A DNA stretch of 64,000 bases from assembly GCA_913060565.1 (NCBI GenBank), contig CAJXRU010000001.1, forward strand, positions 29,393-93,392. Reading direction: 5' to 3'. The DNA comes from an uncultured Gammaproteobacteria bacterium (GTDB lineage Bacteria > Pseudomonadota > Gammaproteobacteria > Enterobacterales > Psychrobiaceae). Numbering within the stretch: position 1 is the stretch's first letter; each line of letters opens with the position of its first letter. Positions 10,062 to 19,165 of the stretch are shown piece by piece. The notes under the pieces were generated by a model, which ran no database searches, was not told where the DNA came from, and saw only the letters and a list, made by a program, of their open reading frames with translations. Position numbers and translations under genes: made by a program.

Positions 10062-10079
10062 TAGTCATATTTGTGTCAC
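10062..10079 (+). promoter_or_regulatory. Pho box upstream of phoB
   Basis: TAGTCATATTTGTGTCAC matches the Pho-box consensus at 14 of 18 positions. A TAATAA stretch about 10 bases downstream (10089-10094) can serve as the -10 element, the geometry expected when PhoB replaces a -35 element. This implies autoregulation of phoBR. Confidence 0.72.
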
Positions 10080-10130
10080 ATTAGTTATTAATAATAGACG
10101 TTATCAAATAACACTATAGGTTTAGATAAT

Positions 10131-10820
10131 ATGAGTGCAAGGATACTCGTTGTTGAAGATGAAGCAGCTATTCGAGAAATGCTGTGTTTCGTTTTAGAAC
10201 AGCAGGGCTTCGATGTTGTTGAAGCGCATGATTACACGTCGGCAGTTGATTGTTTAGTTGAGCCGGTACCCGATCTAATATTACTTGATTGGATGTTTCC
10301 AGGCGGCAACGGCATTAGCCTCGCAAAAGAAATTAAGCGCCACGAACTAACCAAAGAAGTGCCTATTATTATGCTAACGGCACGTGGTGAAGAAGAAGAC
10401 AAAATTCGCGGTTTGGAAGTCGGTGCAGATGACTATATTACTAAACCATTCTCGCCTAAAGAATTGATTGCGCGAATTAAAGCGGTATTGCGCCGTGCAA
10501 TGCCAACAGCGTTAGAAGAGCTAATTGATGTGAAAGGGTTGGTGTTAGATCCTGTTAGCCATCGCGTTAGTCTTAATGAACAGCCAGTGCCCATTGGTCC
10601 GACTGAGTTTAAGCTGCTCCACTTTTTCATGACTCACAGTGAACGTGTCTATAGTCGTGAACAGTTACTGGATCATGTTTGGGGCACAAACGTCTATGTT
10701 GAAGATAGAACTGTTGATGTTCATATCAGACGACTACGCAAAGCGATTGGCGGGCACGGGCATGAAAACTTTGTGCAAACCGTGCGCGGTGCAGGCTATC
10801 GCTTCTCAACACGAGTTTAA
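10131..10820 (+). CDS. phoB: Phosphate regulon response regulator PhoB
   Basis: The 229-residue regulator has a receiver domain (acidic pair EDE near 9-11, phospho-acceptor in [13 protein letters not shown] near residue 54, LTAR threonine near 83, KPF lysine near 105) and an OmpR-type winged helix from about 130 ([30 protein letters not shown], then [14 protein letters not shown]). The sequence and adjacency to phoR and pstS identify PhoB, the activator that binds Pho boxes when phosphate is scarce. Its stop is 3 bases before the phoR ATG, so the two are co-transcribed. Confidence 0.96.
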   Translation: MSARILVVEDEAAIREMLCFVLEQQGFDVVEAHDYTSAVDCLVEPVPDLILLDWMFPGGNGISLAKEIKRHELTKEVPIIMLTARGEEEDKIRGLEVGADDYITKPFSPKELIARIKAVLRRAMPTALEELIDVKGLVLDPVSHRVSLNEQPVPIGPTEFKLLHFFMTHSERVYSREQLLDHVWGTNVYVEDRTVDVHIRRLRKAIGGHGHENFVQTVRGAGYRFSTRV

Positions 10821-10823
10821 TTG

Positions 10824-12170
10824 ATGCTTGATAACCAGCTATTTAATAAGATTGCCGCTAAACTTAGCGGCTTTTATCTTTGCCTTCTCATCATTGGATT
10901 AATGACCTCAGAACTTTTTATCGTTCTGTTTGTTGGTACTTTTCTTCTATTTATTTTTAATCTGAAACAGTTCCACAAATTGGTGCTGTGGGTATGGCAA
11001 TCGCCGCAAAAGAAACATCAAGGAAGTAGTTCAAGCTGGGATAATGTGTACTATGGCGTTGACAATATTCAGCGTGGAAATCGTCGTCGCCGCCGTCAAC
11101 TCGTTAATAATTTGGGCGAATTTCGACAAGGTGCCGATGCATTGCCTGATGGCGTTGTCATGTATAACGAAGAAAACAATATTCTGTGGTGTAACAGCCA
11201 AGCGCGTGCTTTGTTAGGTTTAAAATGGCCGACGGATCAAGGGCAGCGTCTTGATAACCTTATTCGTTATCCACAGTTTTCTGAATATCTTGCCGCTCGC
11301 GAATATAACCAAGCATTGCTAATTCAATCGCCAGCCGATGAAGACATCTTGTTAGAAAATCGCATTATTTCTTACGGCGAAAATCAATATCTATTAGTGT
11401 CCCGTGATGTGACACGTTTGAATCAGCTTGAAGAGATGCGCAGAGAATTTGTAGCCAACGTCTCTCACGAATTAAAGACGCCATTGACAGTACTTCAAGG
11501 CTACCTTGAGTTAATTGATGATGTCGATGGCGGTAGTCGCAGTAGTAACAAAGCTGTTCGCGCTATGCGTATGCAAACATCGCGCATGCAGTCGATGGTT
11601 GAGCAATTGCTTGCGCTTTCAAAACTAGAGTTTTCATCCATTGCTTCAAAGCACACCAAAGTGAACATGCAAGAGCAAATGGACATGTTGGAGTCTGATG
11701 CGATGAGCCTGATTGGCGAGCGCGACATGACCGTGCATTTTGATGTTGAACAGAATCTGGATGTATATGGCGACGAAACTCAAATTTACAGCGCATGCGC
11801 CAACTTAGTGACTAATGCAATTCGTTACTGCCCGGATGGTAGTTCAATTTGGGTCACTTGGCATCATCACCCTCATGGCGCGCAGTTTATGGTACGTGAT
11901 AATGGACCAGGGATAGCTCCAATTCACCTTAACCGTTTAACAGAACGTTTCTATCGCATTGAACAATCACGCTCAAGCGAGAGCGGTGGCACCGGACTTG
12001 GACTGGCCATTGTTAAACATGTTCTTAAAAATCATCAATCTAGTTTAAAAATTAAAAGTACGCTTGGCAAAGGATGTCGCTTTAGTTTTGTGATCGATAA
12101 TGATCGTATTGTTTCGTTTATTAACAAAAATGGTCAATTAAATGAATCGTCACAAAAGCTTAATAATTAA
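10824..12170 (+). CDS. phoR: Phosphate regulon sensor histidine kinase PhoR
   Basis: The 448-residue kinase has two N-terminal membrane segments in its first 50 residues with almost no periplasmic part, a basic linker (NRRRRRQL), a PAS domain (about 95-190, ALPDGVVMYNEENNILWCN), the H box EFVANVSHELKTPLTVLQGY and an ATPase domain with NLVTNAIRYCPDG, DNGPGI and GGTGLGLAIVKH. Lack of a large sensor domain fits PhoR, which is read through PhoU and the Pst transporter. I chose the ATG at 10824; a TTG at 10821 is the alternative. The last codon overlaps the pstS Pho box. Confidence 0.95.
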   Translation: MLDNQLFNKIAAKLSGFYLCLLIIGLMTSELFIVLFVGTFLLFIFNLKQFHKLVLWVWQSPQKKHQGSSSSWDNVYYGVDNIQRGNRRRRRQLVNNLGEFRQGADALPDGVVMYNEENNILWCNSQARALLGLKWPTDQGQRLDNLIRYPQFSEYLAAREYNQALLIQSPADEDILLENRIISYGENQYLLVSRDVTRLNQLEEMRREFVANVSHELKTPLTVLQGYLELIDDVDGGSRSSNKAVRAMRMQTSRMQSMVEQLLALSKLEFSSIASKHTKVNMQEQMDMLESDAMSLIGERDMTVHFDVEQNLDVYGDETQIYSACANLVTNAIRYCPDGSSIWVTWHHHPHGAQFMVRDNGPGIAPIHLNRLTERFYRIEQSRSSESGGTGLGLAIVKHVLKNHQSSLKIKSTLGKGCRFSFVIDNDRIVSFINKNGQLNESSQKLNN

Positions 12171-12186
12171 GTCACCTAACTGTCAC
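12169..12186 (+). promoter_or_regulatory. Pho box upstream of pstS
   Basis: AAGTCACCTAACTGTCAC matches the Pho-box consensus at 14 of 18 positions and overlaps the phoR stop codon. It lies 78 bases before the pstS ATG. It would let pstS be made in excess of phoBR under phosphate limitation. Confidence 0.7.
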
Positions 12187-12264
12187 TTAATTAATGCAAC
12201 ATAAGCCTCGTTTACAACTTAATGACACAATAGTTCTTATAAAAGAACGTTATCGGAGTAACAA

Positions 12265-13242
12265 ATGAAATTATTAAAACTAGCGCGCAATATCGGTCTA
12301 ACCCTATTAACCTCTGGTTTAGTGGTATCGGCAAACGCGTCAACAATTGACAAAAAATTACCGGACTACGTTAAAACTCAAGGTGTTTCAGGCAACATGT
12401 CTTCGGTAGGTTCTGACACATTAGCGAATATGATGACATTCTGGGCTGAAGAATTTAAGCGTAACTACCCAAATGTAAACATTCAAATTCAAGCGGCTGG
12501 TTCTTCTACTGCGCCACCGGCATTAACTGAAGGTACGTCTCAATTCGGTCCAATGAGCCGTAAAATGAAAGCGCGTGAAATTGAAGCATTCGAAAAGCGT
12601 TTTGGTTACAAGCCAACGCCAGTTCGCGTAGCTATTGATGCACTTGCAGTATTTGCACACAAAGACAACCCAATTGAAGGCTTAACAATTGCACAAGTTG
12701 ATAGCATCTTCTCTGTAACCAATAAGTGTGGTGGCAAACCAGTTAACCGTTGGGGTGATTTAGGTCTAACAGGTAGCTGGGAAGGGAAAGACATCCAGTT
12801 ATACGGACGTAATTCAGTATCTGGTACTTATGGTTACTTTAAAAAGAAAGCACTGTGTAAAGGTGACTTTAACACAAAAGTAAATGAGCAACCGGGTTCT
12901 GCATCTGTAGTGCAATCAGTAGCATCGTCTATCAATGCACTAGGTTACTCAGGTATCGGTTATAAAACATCAAGCGTTAAAGCAATTGCTCTCGCTAAGA
13001 AAGGCACTAATTACGTTGCTGCAACGAAAGAGAATGCATTGAACGGTACTTACCCACTTTCTCGTTACCTATACGTATATGTGAACAAGCACCCAAACAA
13101 GCCATTAGCGCCAATGGATCGTGAGTTCTTAAAAATGGTTCTTTCTAAAACTGGTCAGAAGATTGTTGCTAAAGATGGTTACATTCCACTATCTGCAAAA
13201 GTAGCAAACAAAGAGCTTAAAAAGCTAGGCATCAAACTTTAA
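12265..13242 (+). CDS. pstS: Phosphate ABC transporter substrate-binding protein PstS
   Basis: The 325-residue product has a signal peptide ending near residue 26 (LVVSANAS) and the PstS phosphate-binding fold: [12 protein letters not shown] near 47, [25 protein letters not shown] near 77 and [19 protein letters not shown] near 174. It captures phosphate in the periplasm for PstCAB. TCGGAG precedes the ATG. Here pstS is paired with phoBR, while pstC-pstA-pstB-phoU lie about 13.6 kb downstream in the same orientation. A strong terminator follows. Confidence 0.94.
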   Translation: MKLLKLARNIGLTLLTSGLVVSANASTIDKKLPDYVKTQGVSGNMSSVGSDTLANMMTFWAEEFKRNYPNVNIQIQAAGSSTAPPALTEGTSQFGPMSRKMKAREIEAFEKRFGYKPTPVRVAIDALAVFAHKDNPIEGLTIAQVDSIFSVTNKCGGKPVNRWGDLGLTGSWEGKDIQLYGRNSVSGTYGYFKKKALCKGDFNTKVNEQPGSASVVQSVASSINALGYSGIGYKTSSVKAIALAKKGTNYVAATKENALNGTYPLSRYLYVYVNKHPNKPLAPMDREFLKMVLSKTGQKIVAKDGYIPLSAKVANKELKKLGIKL

Positions 13243-13261
13243 TTGATACCTTAATCATAAG

Positions 13262-13293
13262 AAAAGCCGCTCAGTAAACTGAGCGGCTTTTTT
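13262..13293 (+). terminator. Rho-independent terminator after pstS
   Basis: AAAAGCCGCTCAG and CTGAGCGGCTTTT form a 13-base-pair stem around TAAA, followed by more T residues, 19 bases after the pstS stop. Confidence 0.92.
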
Positions 13294-13430
13294 ATGTTCA
13301 CGACTAAATGGATTTAGGAGGTAGAACGAAGCAGGAGCTAGAGCCGAGGATGAACGGTATCGAGCGGTGCCATGGCAGAAAATCGGTTCCTGGCATTTCT
13401 AAGTATCACATCCATATAAGTAATGAGTCG
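13294..13430. repeat. Intergenic repeat, copy B
   Basis: This gap between pstS and the convergent REC-GGDEF gene shares with 786-920 the elements ATGTTCA just after a terminator T tract, GGATGAACGG (13349-13358), GCCATGGCAGAAAATC (13369-13384), a TTCC-N(3)-CATTTCT segment and ACATCC. Relative to copy A it carries about 47 extra bases (from 13301) between the ATGTTCA and GGATGAACGG elements. Both copies sit between convergent genes. Confidence 0.6.
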
Positions 13431-13439
13431 ATGTGCAAT

Positions 13440-14369
13440 TTATAAAATATCTGTTTCGTATTCTTTTTCTAGTTGGATGACACGATTTCTGCCAGCTTCT
13501 TTAGCCTGATATAACGCCTTATCTGCTCTTGCTAAAACTAATGATTCATCATCTTTGTCATCATCGTGATAAACAGAAACACCGCAACTAATAGTTACGT
13601 CAATGACATGTTCGTCGATAATAAAGGGAGTACGAGATATATTGTCACAAACACGCTGATAAACCACAGTTGCGTCTACTTGGTCTATGGGGGTAATTAC
13701 AACAAATTCTTCGCCCCCGTAACGACCAATTAAGTCATAATCGCGTAGCGCATGTTGCATGCGTTTAGTCACTTCAATAATCACTTTATCACCGACTAAA
13801 TGACCATAGGTATCATTAATTTTTTTAAAATGATCAATATCGCACATACCAATACAAAGCACTTGTTTAAGTCGCTCTACACGTTTCATTTCACGGGGAA
13901 TAGCTTCCATGATTGCACGCCTGTTGAATATTCCTGTAAGAGCATCATGACTTGCTAACAGAGTTACTTCGGCGAGAGTGTCGTTGAGTTTGTTTTGAAT
14001 TTCAATCATGCGCTTACCTACTTGAAGGCGCACTTTTAGTTCATCACTATCAAAGGGTTTGGCGACATAATCATTGGCTCCGCGAGATAACCCTTCAACA
14101 ATGTCATTAGATGATGTTCTTGATGTTAGCAGTAATACATAAGGTGGGCTTTGTGGATTTTGTGCAATAGCACGCTCACATACTTCAACGCCATTTAAGT
14201 TGGGCATTTCCCAATCGAGTAACAATAATTCTGGCGGGTTTTCTTGCTGCATGATGTCCCACGCTTGCTGACCATCTTCAGCAATGATTACATCATAACC
14301 CCAAGGTTTGGTGATTGATTGCAACATCGTACGAGACAGTTTGCTGTCGTCGGCAATTAATAATTTCAC
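13440..14369 (-). CDS. Response regulator with diguanylate cyclase (GGDEF) output
   Basis: The 309-residue soluble protein has an N-terminal receiver domain (DDSKLSRTML, phospho-acceptor in LLLLDWEMPNLNG near 52, KPF near 104) and a C-terminal GGDEF domain with the active-site signature GRYGGEEFVV near 219. An RDYD sequence five residues before GGEEF is the RxxD inhibitory site, so product feedback is expected. It should make cyclic di-GMP on phosphorylation. No partner kinase is adjacent; the orphan kinases in this window are candidates only by presence. It is convergent with pstS. Confidence 0.93.
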   Translation of the reverse strand: MKLLIADDSKLSRTMLQSITKPWGYDVIIAEDGQQAWDIMQQENPPELLLLDWEMPNLNGVEVCERAIAQNPQSPPYVLLLTSRTSSNDIVEGLSRGANDYVAKPFDSDELKVRLQVGKRMIEIQNKLNDTLAEVTLLASHDALTGIFNRRAIMEAIPREMKRVERLKQVLCIGMCDIDHFKKINDTYGHLVGDKVIIEVTKRMQHALRDYDLIGRYGGEEFVVITPIDQVDATVVYQRVCDNISRTPFIIDEHVIDVTISCGVSVYHDDDKDDESLVLARADKALYQAKEAGRNRVIQLEKEYETDIL

Positions 14370-14523
14370 AAATTTTACTCACTGTAACAGTTAACATTTA
14401 ATCGATGTTGATGATGAGAAAACTGCAGAAAATCCATTCTAATCCCGACCCTCAATTTGTGCTTGGTAAGAAATAATACCTAATCAGCCTAAAATTACTA
14501 GTTTTATCGAAAGTGCTTACTCT

Positions 14524-15219
14524 TCAAGTATCAATACTGACTAACTGATACTGTTGTTTAAATTTTCGTAGACCAGAAGTGGTAAAGGTAACAACGCGAG
14601 AATCTAACTCTCTAATTGCCCAACCACGATTAAATACATCGTTTAAGATCCATTGTCCTAGTGCGCCTGCTAAATGATCTCTACGTTCACTCCAGTCTAA
14701 ACATGCTTTGCATATTGGCCGCTTTTGTTGCCTTAACTCGGCGGCGTCGAAACCAAGTGATTTAAAAAATTGCTGGCCTAATTCACTCAATTGTATATCC
14801 GTCGTATCCGACAGAAAAAACTCTTTGATGAGCAGTTCATCCATCAAATTTACCGCTAGCTCTCCAGCTAAATGATCATAACAGACGCGAGAATTCCGTA
14901 ATGCGTTATCACTGGGGCCTGTTGCTATTTCATTTGCTTTAATGCACGAAGAGATATTCAGTAATGACTCGATAAGCGCCGCAACTTCTTGACCGTGGAT
15001 TTGAAAATATTTGTGCCGTCCCTGCTTGCGCACCAATAATAATTTACTGTTAACCAACTTGGTTAAATGGCTACTCGCCGTTGATGAACTGATGTCTGCT
15101 TCAACAGCTAATTCTGTTGCGGTTAGTGCTTTTCCACTCATTAACGCAATCATCATCTTAGCGCGAGTTGGTTCGCCAAGGAGAGCAGCGATATGGGCAA
15201 TATTGGGTTCGTTATTCAT
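14524..15219 (-). CDS. ArsR-family transcriptional regulator
   Basis: The 231-residue protein opens with a winged-helix domain of the ArsR type (IAALLGEPTRAKMMIALMSG, then TELAVEADISSSTASSHLTKL with the recognition helix, and KQGRHKYFQIHG wing). The C-terminal half has KRPICKACLDWSERRDHLAGALG, a conserved cysteine-bearing block seen in a longer ArsR subgroup of uncertain ligand. I prefer the ATG at 15219 since the family begins close to the helix; an ATG at 15252 would add 11 residues. It is divergent from the hydrolase gene at 15324 and probably regulates it. Confidence 0.85.
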   Translation of the reverse strand: MNNEPNIAHIAALLGEPTRAKMMIALMSGKALTATELAVEADISSSTASSHLTKLVNSKLLLVRKQGRHKYFQIHGQEVAALIESLLNISSCIKANEIATGPSDNALRNSRVCYDHLAGELAVNLMDELLIKEFFLSDTTDIQLSELGQQFFKSLGFDAAELRQQKRPICKACLDWSERRDHLAGALGQWILNDVFNRGWAIRELDSRVVTFTTSGLRKFKQQYQLVSIDT

Positions 15220-15323
15220 ATTTAATTTACAGTTCGATGACGGTCGAAGCATTGGATTTTAAAGGCTTTAGACTACGTGATGAATCTTGGTTAATCAACG
15301 AATACAGCCAGTTAGGAATATGC

Positions 15324-16346
15324 ATGAAGTTTTTCAGTTTTATCACATTGATTGTTTTAGCGATGTTAATCGCGGAATCTTTCGTTAGCAAATCGTCAGT
15401 AGAGCCCGCGCAGTATCAACTATTTAAGATTGAGAGCCATCGCCAGAATCTAGCGCTGGCATTACATCGTTATTCACCACGCCAACAAAACATAAAAGGC
15501 ACTATTTTATTGCTTCACGGATCGTCATTTCCTTCAAAATTGTCTTTTGGTTTTTCGATGACTGGCGGCTCTTGGGCAGACTATCTGGTGGCGCATGGCT
15601 ATCGGGTATACATGCTCGACTTTTTGGGCTTTGGTTACTCAGACCGTTATCCAGAAATGATTAATTCATTGAAATCGGCACAGCCTGTAGGTCAATTGAC
15701 TGATGTCTCTGGAGATGTCGCTCGCGCGATCAGCTTTATTTTGGACAAAGAGGCTCTTCTTTTTATCGATCTGCTTGGACATTCATGGGGTAGTGCTGTT
15801 GCTGCGCATTATGCCCAGAGTCATAAAGGACAGATAAAAAACTTGGTGTTATACGCTAGCATTTATCATCACGATCAAGCGCTTGATAAACCGTTAAAAC
15901 TGGTACCCGCCTATAAAGATTTGTCTGCAATAGCCCGCGTCGAATCATTAAATAACTTATCACCGACAACATCGTTACTCGCTAACAGCATATTCGATGA
16001 ATGGCCACAACAATGGTTAGCATCAGCTCCCCTAACTGACAATTCACAGAGTGTACGTTATCCCGCTGGCCCAAGTATTGATGTGCAAAACCTGCTTCGT
16101 GGCAAGCCGTTATTTAACGCCAGCCAAATAAAAAATAATGTCTTGGTGATCCGCGGTGAGTACGACAAATTCCCATCTAATGAGCATGCCAATCGTTTAT
16201 TTGAAGATTTAACGGCCGCTAAACGCAAGCAATACGTTGTGATTGGTGAAGGTACCCACGTCATCCATTTAGAGAAAAATAGACGACAACTTTACCAACA
16301 GGTGATGTCGTTTTTAACCAATACAGAAGAGGAAAGCAACCAATGA
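15324..16346 (+). CDS. Alpha/beta hydrolase, exported or membrane-anchored
   Basis: The 340-residue product has a hydrophobic N-terminus (MKFFSFITLIVLAMLIAES), a serine hydrolase core with oxyanion region LLLHGSS (near 68), GFGYSDRYPEM (near 109), nucleophile elbow GHSWGS (near 153), a likely acid in RGEYDKFPS (near 277) and base in GEGTHVIHLE (near 310). The start at 15324 is supported by TAGGA 7 bases upstream; the frame is open further 5' but overlaps the ArsR gene. It shares an ATGA overlap with the monooxygenase gene that follows, so they form an operon. The substrate is unknown. Confidence 0.85.
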   Translation: MKFFSFITLIVLAMLIAESFVSKSSVEPAQYQLFKIESHRQNLALALHRYSPRQQNIKGTILLLHGSSFPSKLSFGFSMTGGSWADYLVAHGYRVYMLDFLGFGYSDRYPEMINSLKSAQPVGQLTDVSGDVARAISFILDKEALLFIDLLGHSWGSAVAAHYAQSHKGQIKNLVLYASIYHHDQALDKPLKLVPAYKDLSAIARVESLNNLSPTTSLLANSIFDEWPQQWLASAPLTDNSQSVRYPAGPSIDVQNLLRGKPLFNASQIKNNVLVIRGEYDKFPSNEHANRLFEDLTAAKRKQYVVIGEGTHVIHLEKNRRQLYQQVMSFLTNTEEESNQ

Positions 16347-16687
16347 TAGCTGTAATTTTTGAAGTCAAAGCCCATGCTGAGAAAGAGCAAGAGTACTTTG
16401 ATTACGCAGAAGAGCTCGCCCCTATTGTTCAAAATGCCAAAGGGCTTATTTCGATAGAGCGTTTCGAAAGTCGAACCAACAAGGGGAAGGTACTTTCGTT
16501 GTCCTTTTGGGAAGATGAAGCGAGTGTGAAAGCGTGGCGCAATAATGTAATGCATCGACAAATACAACAACAAGCGAGAGCGGAAACTTTTGAAGAATAT
16601 AGAATTCGAGTCGCTGATGTGCAGCGAGATTACACAATGGTTAAACGGGATGAAGCGCCATCAGATAGTAATGACGCACACCGATAA
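16343..16687 (+). CDS. Antibiotic biosynthesis monooxygenase (ABM) domain protein
   Basis: The 114-residue protein is a single small ferredoxin-like domain: MIAVIFEVKAHAEKEQEYFDYA, GLISIERFES, LSLSFWEDEASVKAWRNN and HRQIQQQARAETFEEYRIRV are the ABM pattern. Members are cofactor-free monooxygenases, haem-degrading enzymes or orphan detoxification proteins; this one resembles the short stand-alone type and lacks evidence for haem binding. Its start overlaps the hydrolase stop by four bases, implying coupled translation. Confidence 0.85.
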   Translation: MIAVIFEVKAHAEKEQEYFDYAEELAPIVQNAKGLISIERFESRTNKGKVLSLSFWEDEASVKAWRNNVMHRQIQQQARAETFEEYRIRVADVQRDYTMVKRDEAPSDSNDAHR

Positions 16688-16720
16688 CTACATAAAGAGT
16701 AACTAACTCAATAGCTGATT

Positions 16721-17764
16721 TTAGACAAGTTCAGCTAACATCTCATCGCTATATTCAGTTAAGGCATCGCCTGATTTTAACTTGGCGACGTAATCAGGGT
16801 TCGCGATGAATGGTCGGCCAATCGCTAATAGATCAAAGCGGTTATCATTAATCGCTTGGCTGCCCGTCTCAGCGGTGTAACCGCCAACGCCCATTAATGC
16901 TTTGCTGTAATGAGCACGCACAAAGTCTGTTGCATTACCGCCAAGGTAATCGAATTTCATGGTGTCATCGAATAAACCTAAATGAAGGTAAGCTAGTTCA
17001 CGTTGTTCTAGCTGTGCTAACAAATATTTGAATACATCACTGTCACGTTCATCACCAGCCATGTTGAAATAAGCGCCCGGTGAGATACGCAGTGCAGTTT
17101 TGTGCCAGCCAATCGCGTTGGCAATTGCATCGACTACCGCTAATGGAAAGCGAGCCATGTTTTCTGGCGTTTGACCGTATTCATCAGTACGTTTGTTGGC
17201 GTCATGATGTAAAAACTGGTCAATCAGGTAACCGTTTGCACCATGAATTTCAATACCGTCAAAGCCTGCTTCAATGGCATTTTCAGCCGCTTTAGCATAG
17301 TCGCTAACTAACTGAACTATTTCGTCAGCCGTTGCAGCCTTAGGTACCACGTAAGTTAAATCACGCATGCGCGGCACTGTGCCTTCTACTCGCTCTGCCG
17401 ATGGCGCTAATACATCACCGCCATCAAAAAAGTGTGGATGAGCAACGCGACCTGTATGCCATAGCTGGGCGAAAATCTTACCACCATTAGCATGAACCGC
17501 ATCGGTGACTCTTTTCCAGCCTGCAATTTGCGGTGCAGTAAACAAACCGGGGGTATTGGGATAGCCTTGTGCGTCAGGACGAATAGTTGTGGCTTCACTG
17601 ATTATTAAGCCGCTGTCGGCGCGCTTGGCATAATAATCAGCCATGGCTTGGGTTGGGACTAAATTATCGTCGGCCATACAACGAGTAAGTGGTGCCATCG
17701 CAATGCGATTTGAAAGCTTGATCGTGTCGTTTAAAGAAAATGAATTAAATAAAATATCGGTCAT
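16721..17764 (-). CDS. nemA: Alkene reductase, Old Yellow Enzyme family (NemA-like)
   Basis: The 347-residue FMN-dependent barrel protein has LSNRIAMAPLTRCMAD at the N-terminus, AQLWHTGR near 100, the paired His and Asn of EIHGANGYLIDQFL near 176-179, and GVGGYTAETGSQAI near 294 for phosphate binding. Such enzymes reduce N-ethylmaleimide, nitro compounds and other electrophiles with NADPH. It is divergent from a TetR regulator, with three similar palindromes in the gap, the same arrangement in principle as a NemR-type electrophile response. The exact substrate is not shown. Confidence 0.92.
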   Translation of the reverse strand: MTDILFNSFSLNDTIKLSNRIAMAPLTRCMADDNLVPTQAMADYYAKRADSGLIISEATTIRPDAQGYPNTPGLFTAPQIAGWKRVTDAVHANGGKIFAQLWHTGRVAHPHFFDGGDVLAPSAERVEGTVPRMRDLTYVVPKAATADEIVQLVSDYAKAAENAIEAGFDGIEIHGANGYLIDQFLHHDANKRTDEYGQTPENMARFPLAVVDAIANAIGWHKTALRISPGAYFNMAGDERDSDVFKYLLAQLEQRELAYLHLGLFDDTMKFDYLGGNATDFVRAHYSKALMGVGGYTAETGSQAINDNRFDLLAIGRPFIANPDYVAKLKSGDALTEYSDEMLAELV

Positions 17765-17780
17765 TGGTGTAATCTCGTAT

Positions 17781-17847
17781 TTGAATGTTCGTTCAAGATA
17801 GCTGTTGTTGAATGATCATTCAAGTACTTTTTTGAATAAGCGTTCAA
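17781..17847. promoter_or_regulatory. Three operator palindromes, nemA-like/tetR-like divergent region
   Basis: TTGAATGTTCGTTCAA (17781-17796), TTGAATGATCATTCAA (17808-17823, a perfect palindrome) and TTGAATAAGCGTTCAA (17832-17847) share TTGAAT-N4-(A/G)TTCAA. Centres are 27 and 24 bases apart, close to multiples of a DNA turn. Located between the OYE reductase and the TetR regulator, they are the probable repressor sites controlling both. Confidence 0.82.
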
Positions 17848-17889
17848 ATTAATCTACAATGCCGCTTGAGTTAGTAGAGTGAGAACGAC

Positions 17890-18471
17890 ATGCGCAGTGC
17901 AGAATTCGATAAAGAAAAAGTGTTAAGAGCCGCGATTGCCGCCTTTGTGAATAAAGGCTACAACAAAACCAGTATGCAGGATCTTAAAAAAGCGACTGGA
18001 CTGCATCCTGGTTCTATCTACTGTGCATTTGAAAATAAAGAAGGGCTGTTAATTGCTGCATTGGAGCAATACAACAAAGATCGATGTGGTGAGTTCTCTG
18101 ATTATTTCAGTGGTGAAAAAACTGTATTAGCCGGCTTAAAAAACTACCTGATGAAAACAGTAACTAATTGCACCTCTTCAGGGCCCGAGCGCGTTTGTTT
18201 TTCGCAACAAGCACTGAGTGAACTCAGTGAACAAACATCGGCTGTGGAAGCTGTTATTTCGAAAAACCTTAATGATTGGCAGCAGGGTTTTATCTGGATT
18301 TTTGAACAGGCACTTGCCGCTGGTGAAATTGATAATAGCCGTACTGCAAAGCAACGTACGCAAAGCTTGGTAATGGGTATTTACGGATTAAGAACATTCG
18401 CCCATACACACCCAACTGTTGATGTACTTGAAGAACTTGCGACGCAATTATTAGAAGATGTAAGTCGCTAA
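17890..18471 (+). CDS. TetR-family transcriptional regulator
   Basis: The 193-residue protein has an N-terminal TetR DNA-binding domain (EKVLRAAIAAFVNKGYNKTSMQDLKKATGLHPGSIYCAFENKEGLL, compressed here, helix-turn-helix about 28-50) followed by a ligand domain with several cysteines (CGEF, NCTS, VCFS). Being divergent from the OYE reductase with three shared palindromes, it likely represses that gene and itself, being released by reactive electrophiles. Ligand identity is inference. The ATG at 17890 follows GTGAGAACG. Confidence 0.9.
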   Translation: MRSAEFDKEKVLRAAIAAFVNKGYNKTSMQDLKKATGLHPGSIYCAFENKEGLLIAALEQYNKDRCGEFSDYFSGEKTVLAGLKNYLMKTVTNCTSSGPERVCFSQQALSELSEQTSAVEAVISKNLNDWQQGFIWIFEQALAAGEIDNSRTAKQRTQSLVMGIYGLRTFAHTHPTVDVLEELATQLLEDVSR

Positions 18472-18847
18472 ATCCACACGTCATTATCAGCGGTTAATGC
18501 CGAGTCTGAATCTCCGGTATTCACCGTGCCGCGAGGCTCAATCATCATAATATGACATTCTTGCTCGGCGTAGGGTTTATGCTCAACGCCTTTGGGCACC
18601 ACATATATTTCACCCTCATCAAGTAGCACATCGCCATCGCGCAGTTTTATAATTATCGAGCCCTTAATTACCATAAACATTTCGTCGGTATCATCGTGTG
18701 TGTGCCACACAAATTCGTCTTTATTCGTGTGGACTAAGAGCTGGCAAGTTTAAATTGATAGTCGTTCATTTGTGCAATGACTTTAGGTGTCCAATGAGCC
18801 GAGAATTTAGCTAATTTATCGTTAAGGTTTATCGATTGATGACTCAT
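18468..18847 (-). pseudogene. Cupin-domain protein, interrupted by a frameshift
   Basis: From an ATG at 18847 the frame reads MSHQSINLNDKLAKFSAHW and continues to QFKLASS before a stop at 18736-18734. The remaining cupin resumes in another frame (VHTNKDEFVWHTHDDTDEMF, then GEIYVVPKGVEHKPYAEQE) to 18468. Adding one base near 18740 restores a single frame of about 126 residues, the normal size of this small metal-binding cupin family (His in WHTHDD and GVEHKP). Either the gene has a one-base deletion or the assembly has an error. The 3' end overlaps the convergent TetR stop by four bases. Confidence 0.8.
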
Positions 18848-18856
18848 TTTTCTGCC

Positions 18857-19165
18857 TTATCTATCTTGTGGTGGAATATGCTGATGTAAGTGACTAAACG
18901 CGCTAATATCTTCTTCGCTATACTTGGTATTAACACGTGTTGTTGACGCTGGTTGAAACGCTAGGCCAACGCCAGTCCTACGAGATGTTACGGGGCGAAT
19001 AGGTCTTGGCGTGAATCCACCGCCGCAATTGGGGCAAACATTTTTCAATAACTGTTCAACGCAGTCTTTGCAAAACGTACATTCGTAAGTACAAATATAG
19101 GCATTTGTGGCATCAACTGGTAAATCGATATCACACCCTTCACAATTGGGACGAAGCTCTAACAC
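18857..19165 (-). CDS. DUF1272 zinc-ribbon protein
   Basis: The 102-residue protein opens MLELRPNCEGCDIDLP and has cysteine pairs CEGC, CTYEC, CKDC and CPNCGGGF, the pattern of DUF1272, a small putative zinc-binding family of unknown function. Residues after about 60 are low-complexity. It starts with GTG at 19165, with GGA 6-8 bases upstream, and lies 9 bases before the cupin start, so the two were probably one transcript. Confidence 0.83.
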   Translation of the reverse strand: MLELRPNCEGCDIDLPVDATNAYICTYECTFCKDCVEQLLKNVCPNCGGGFTPRPIRPVTSRRTGVGLAFQPASTTRVNTKYSEEDISAFSHLHQHIPPQDR

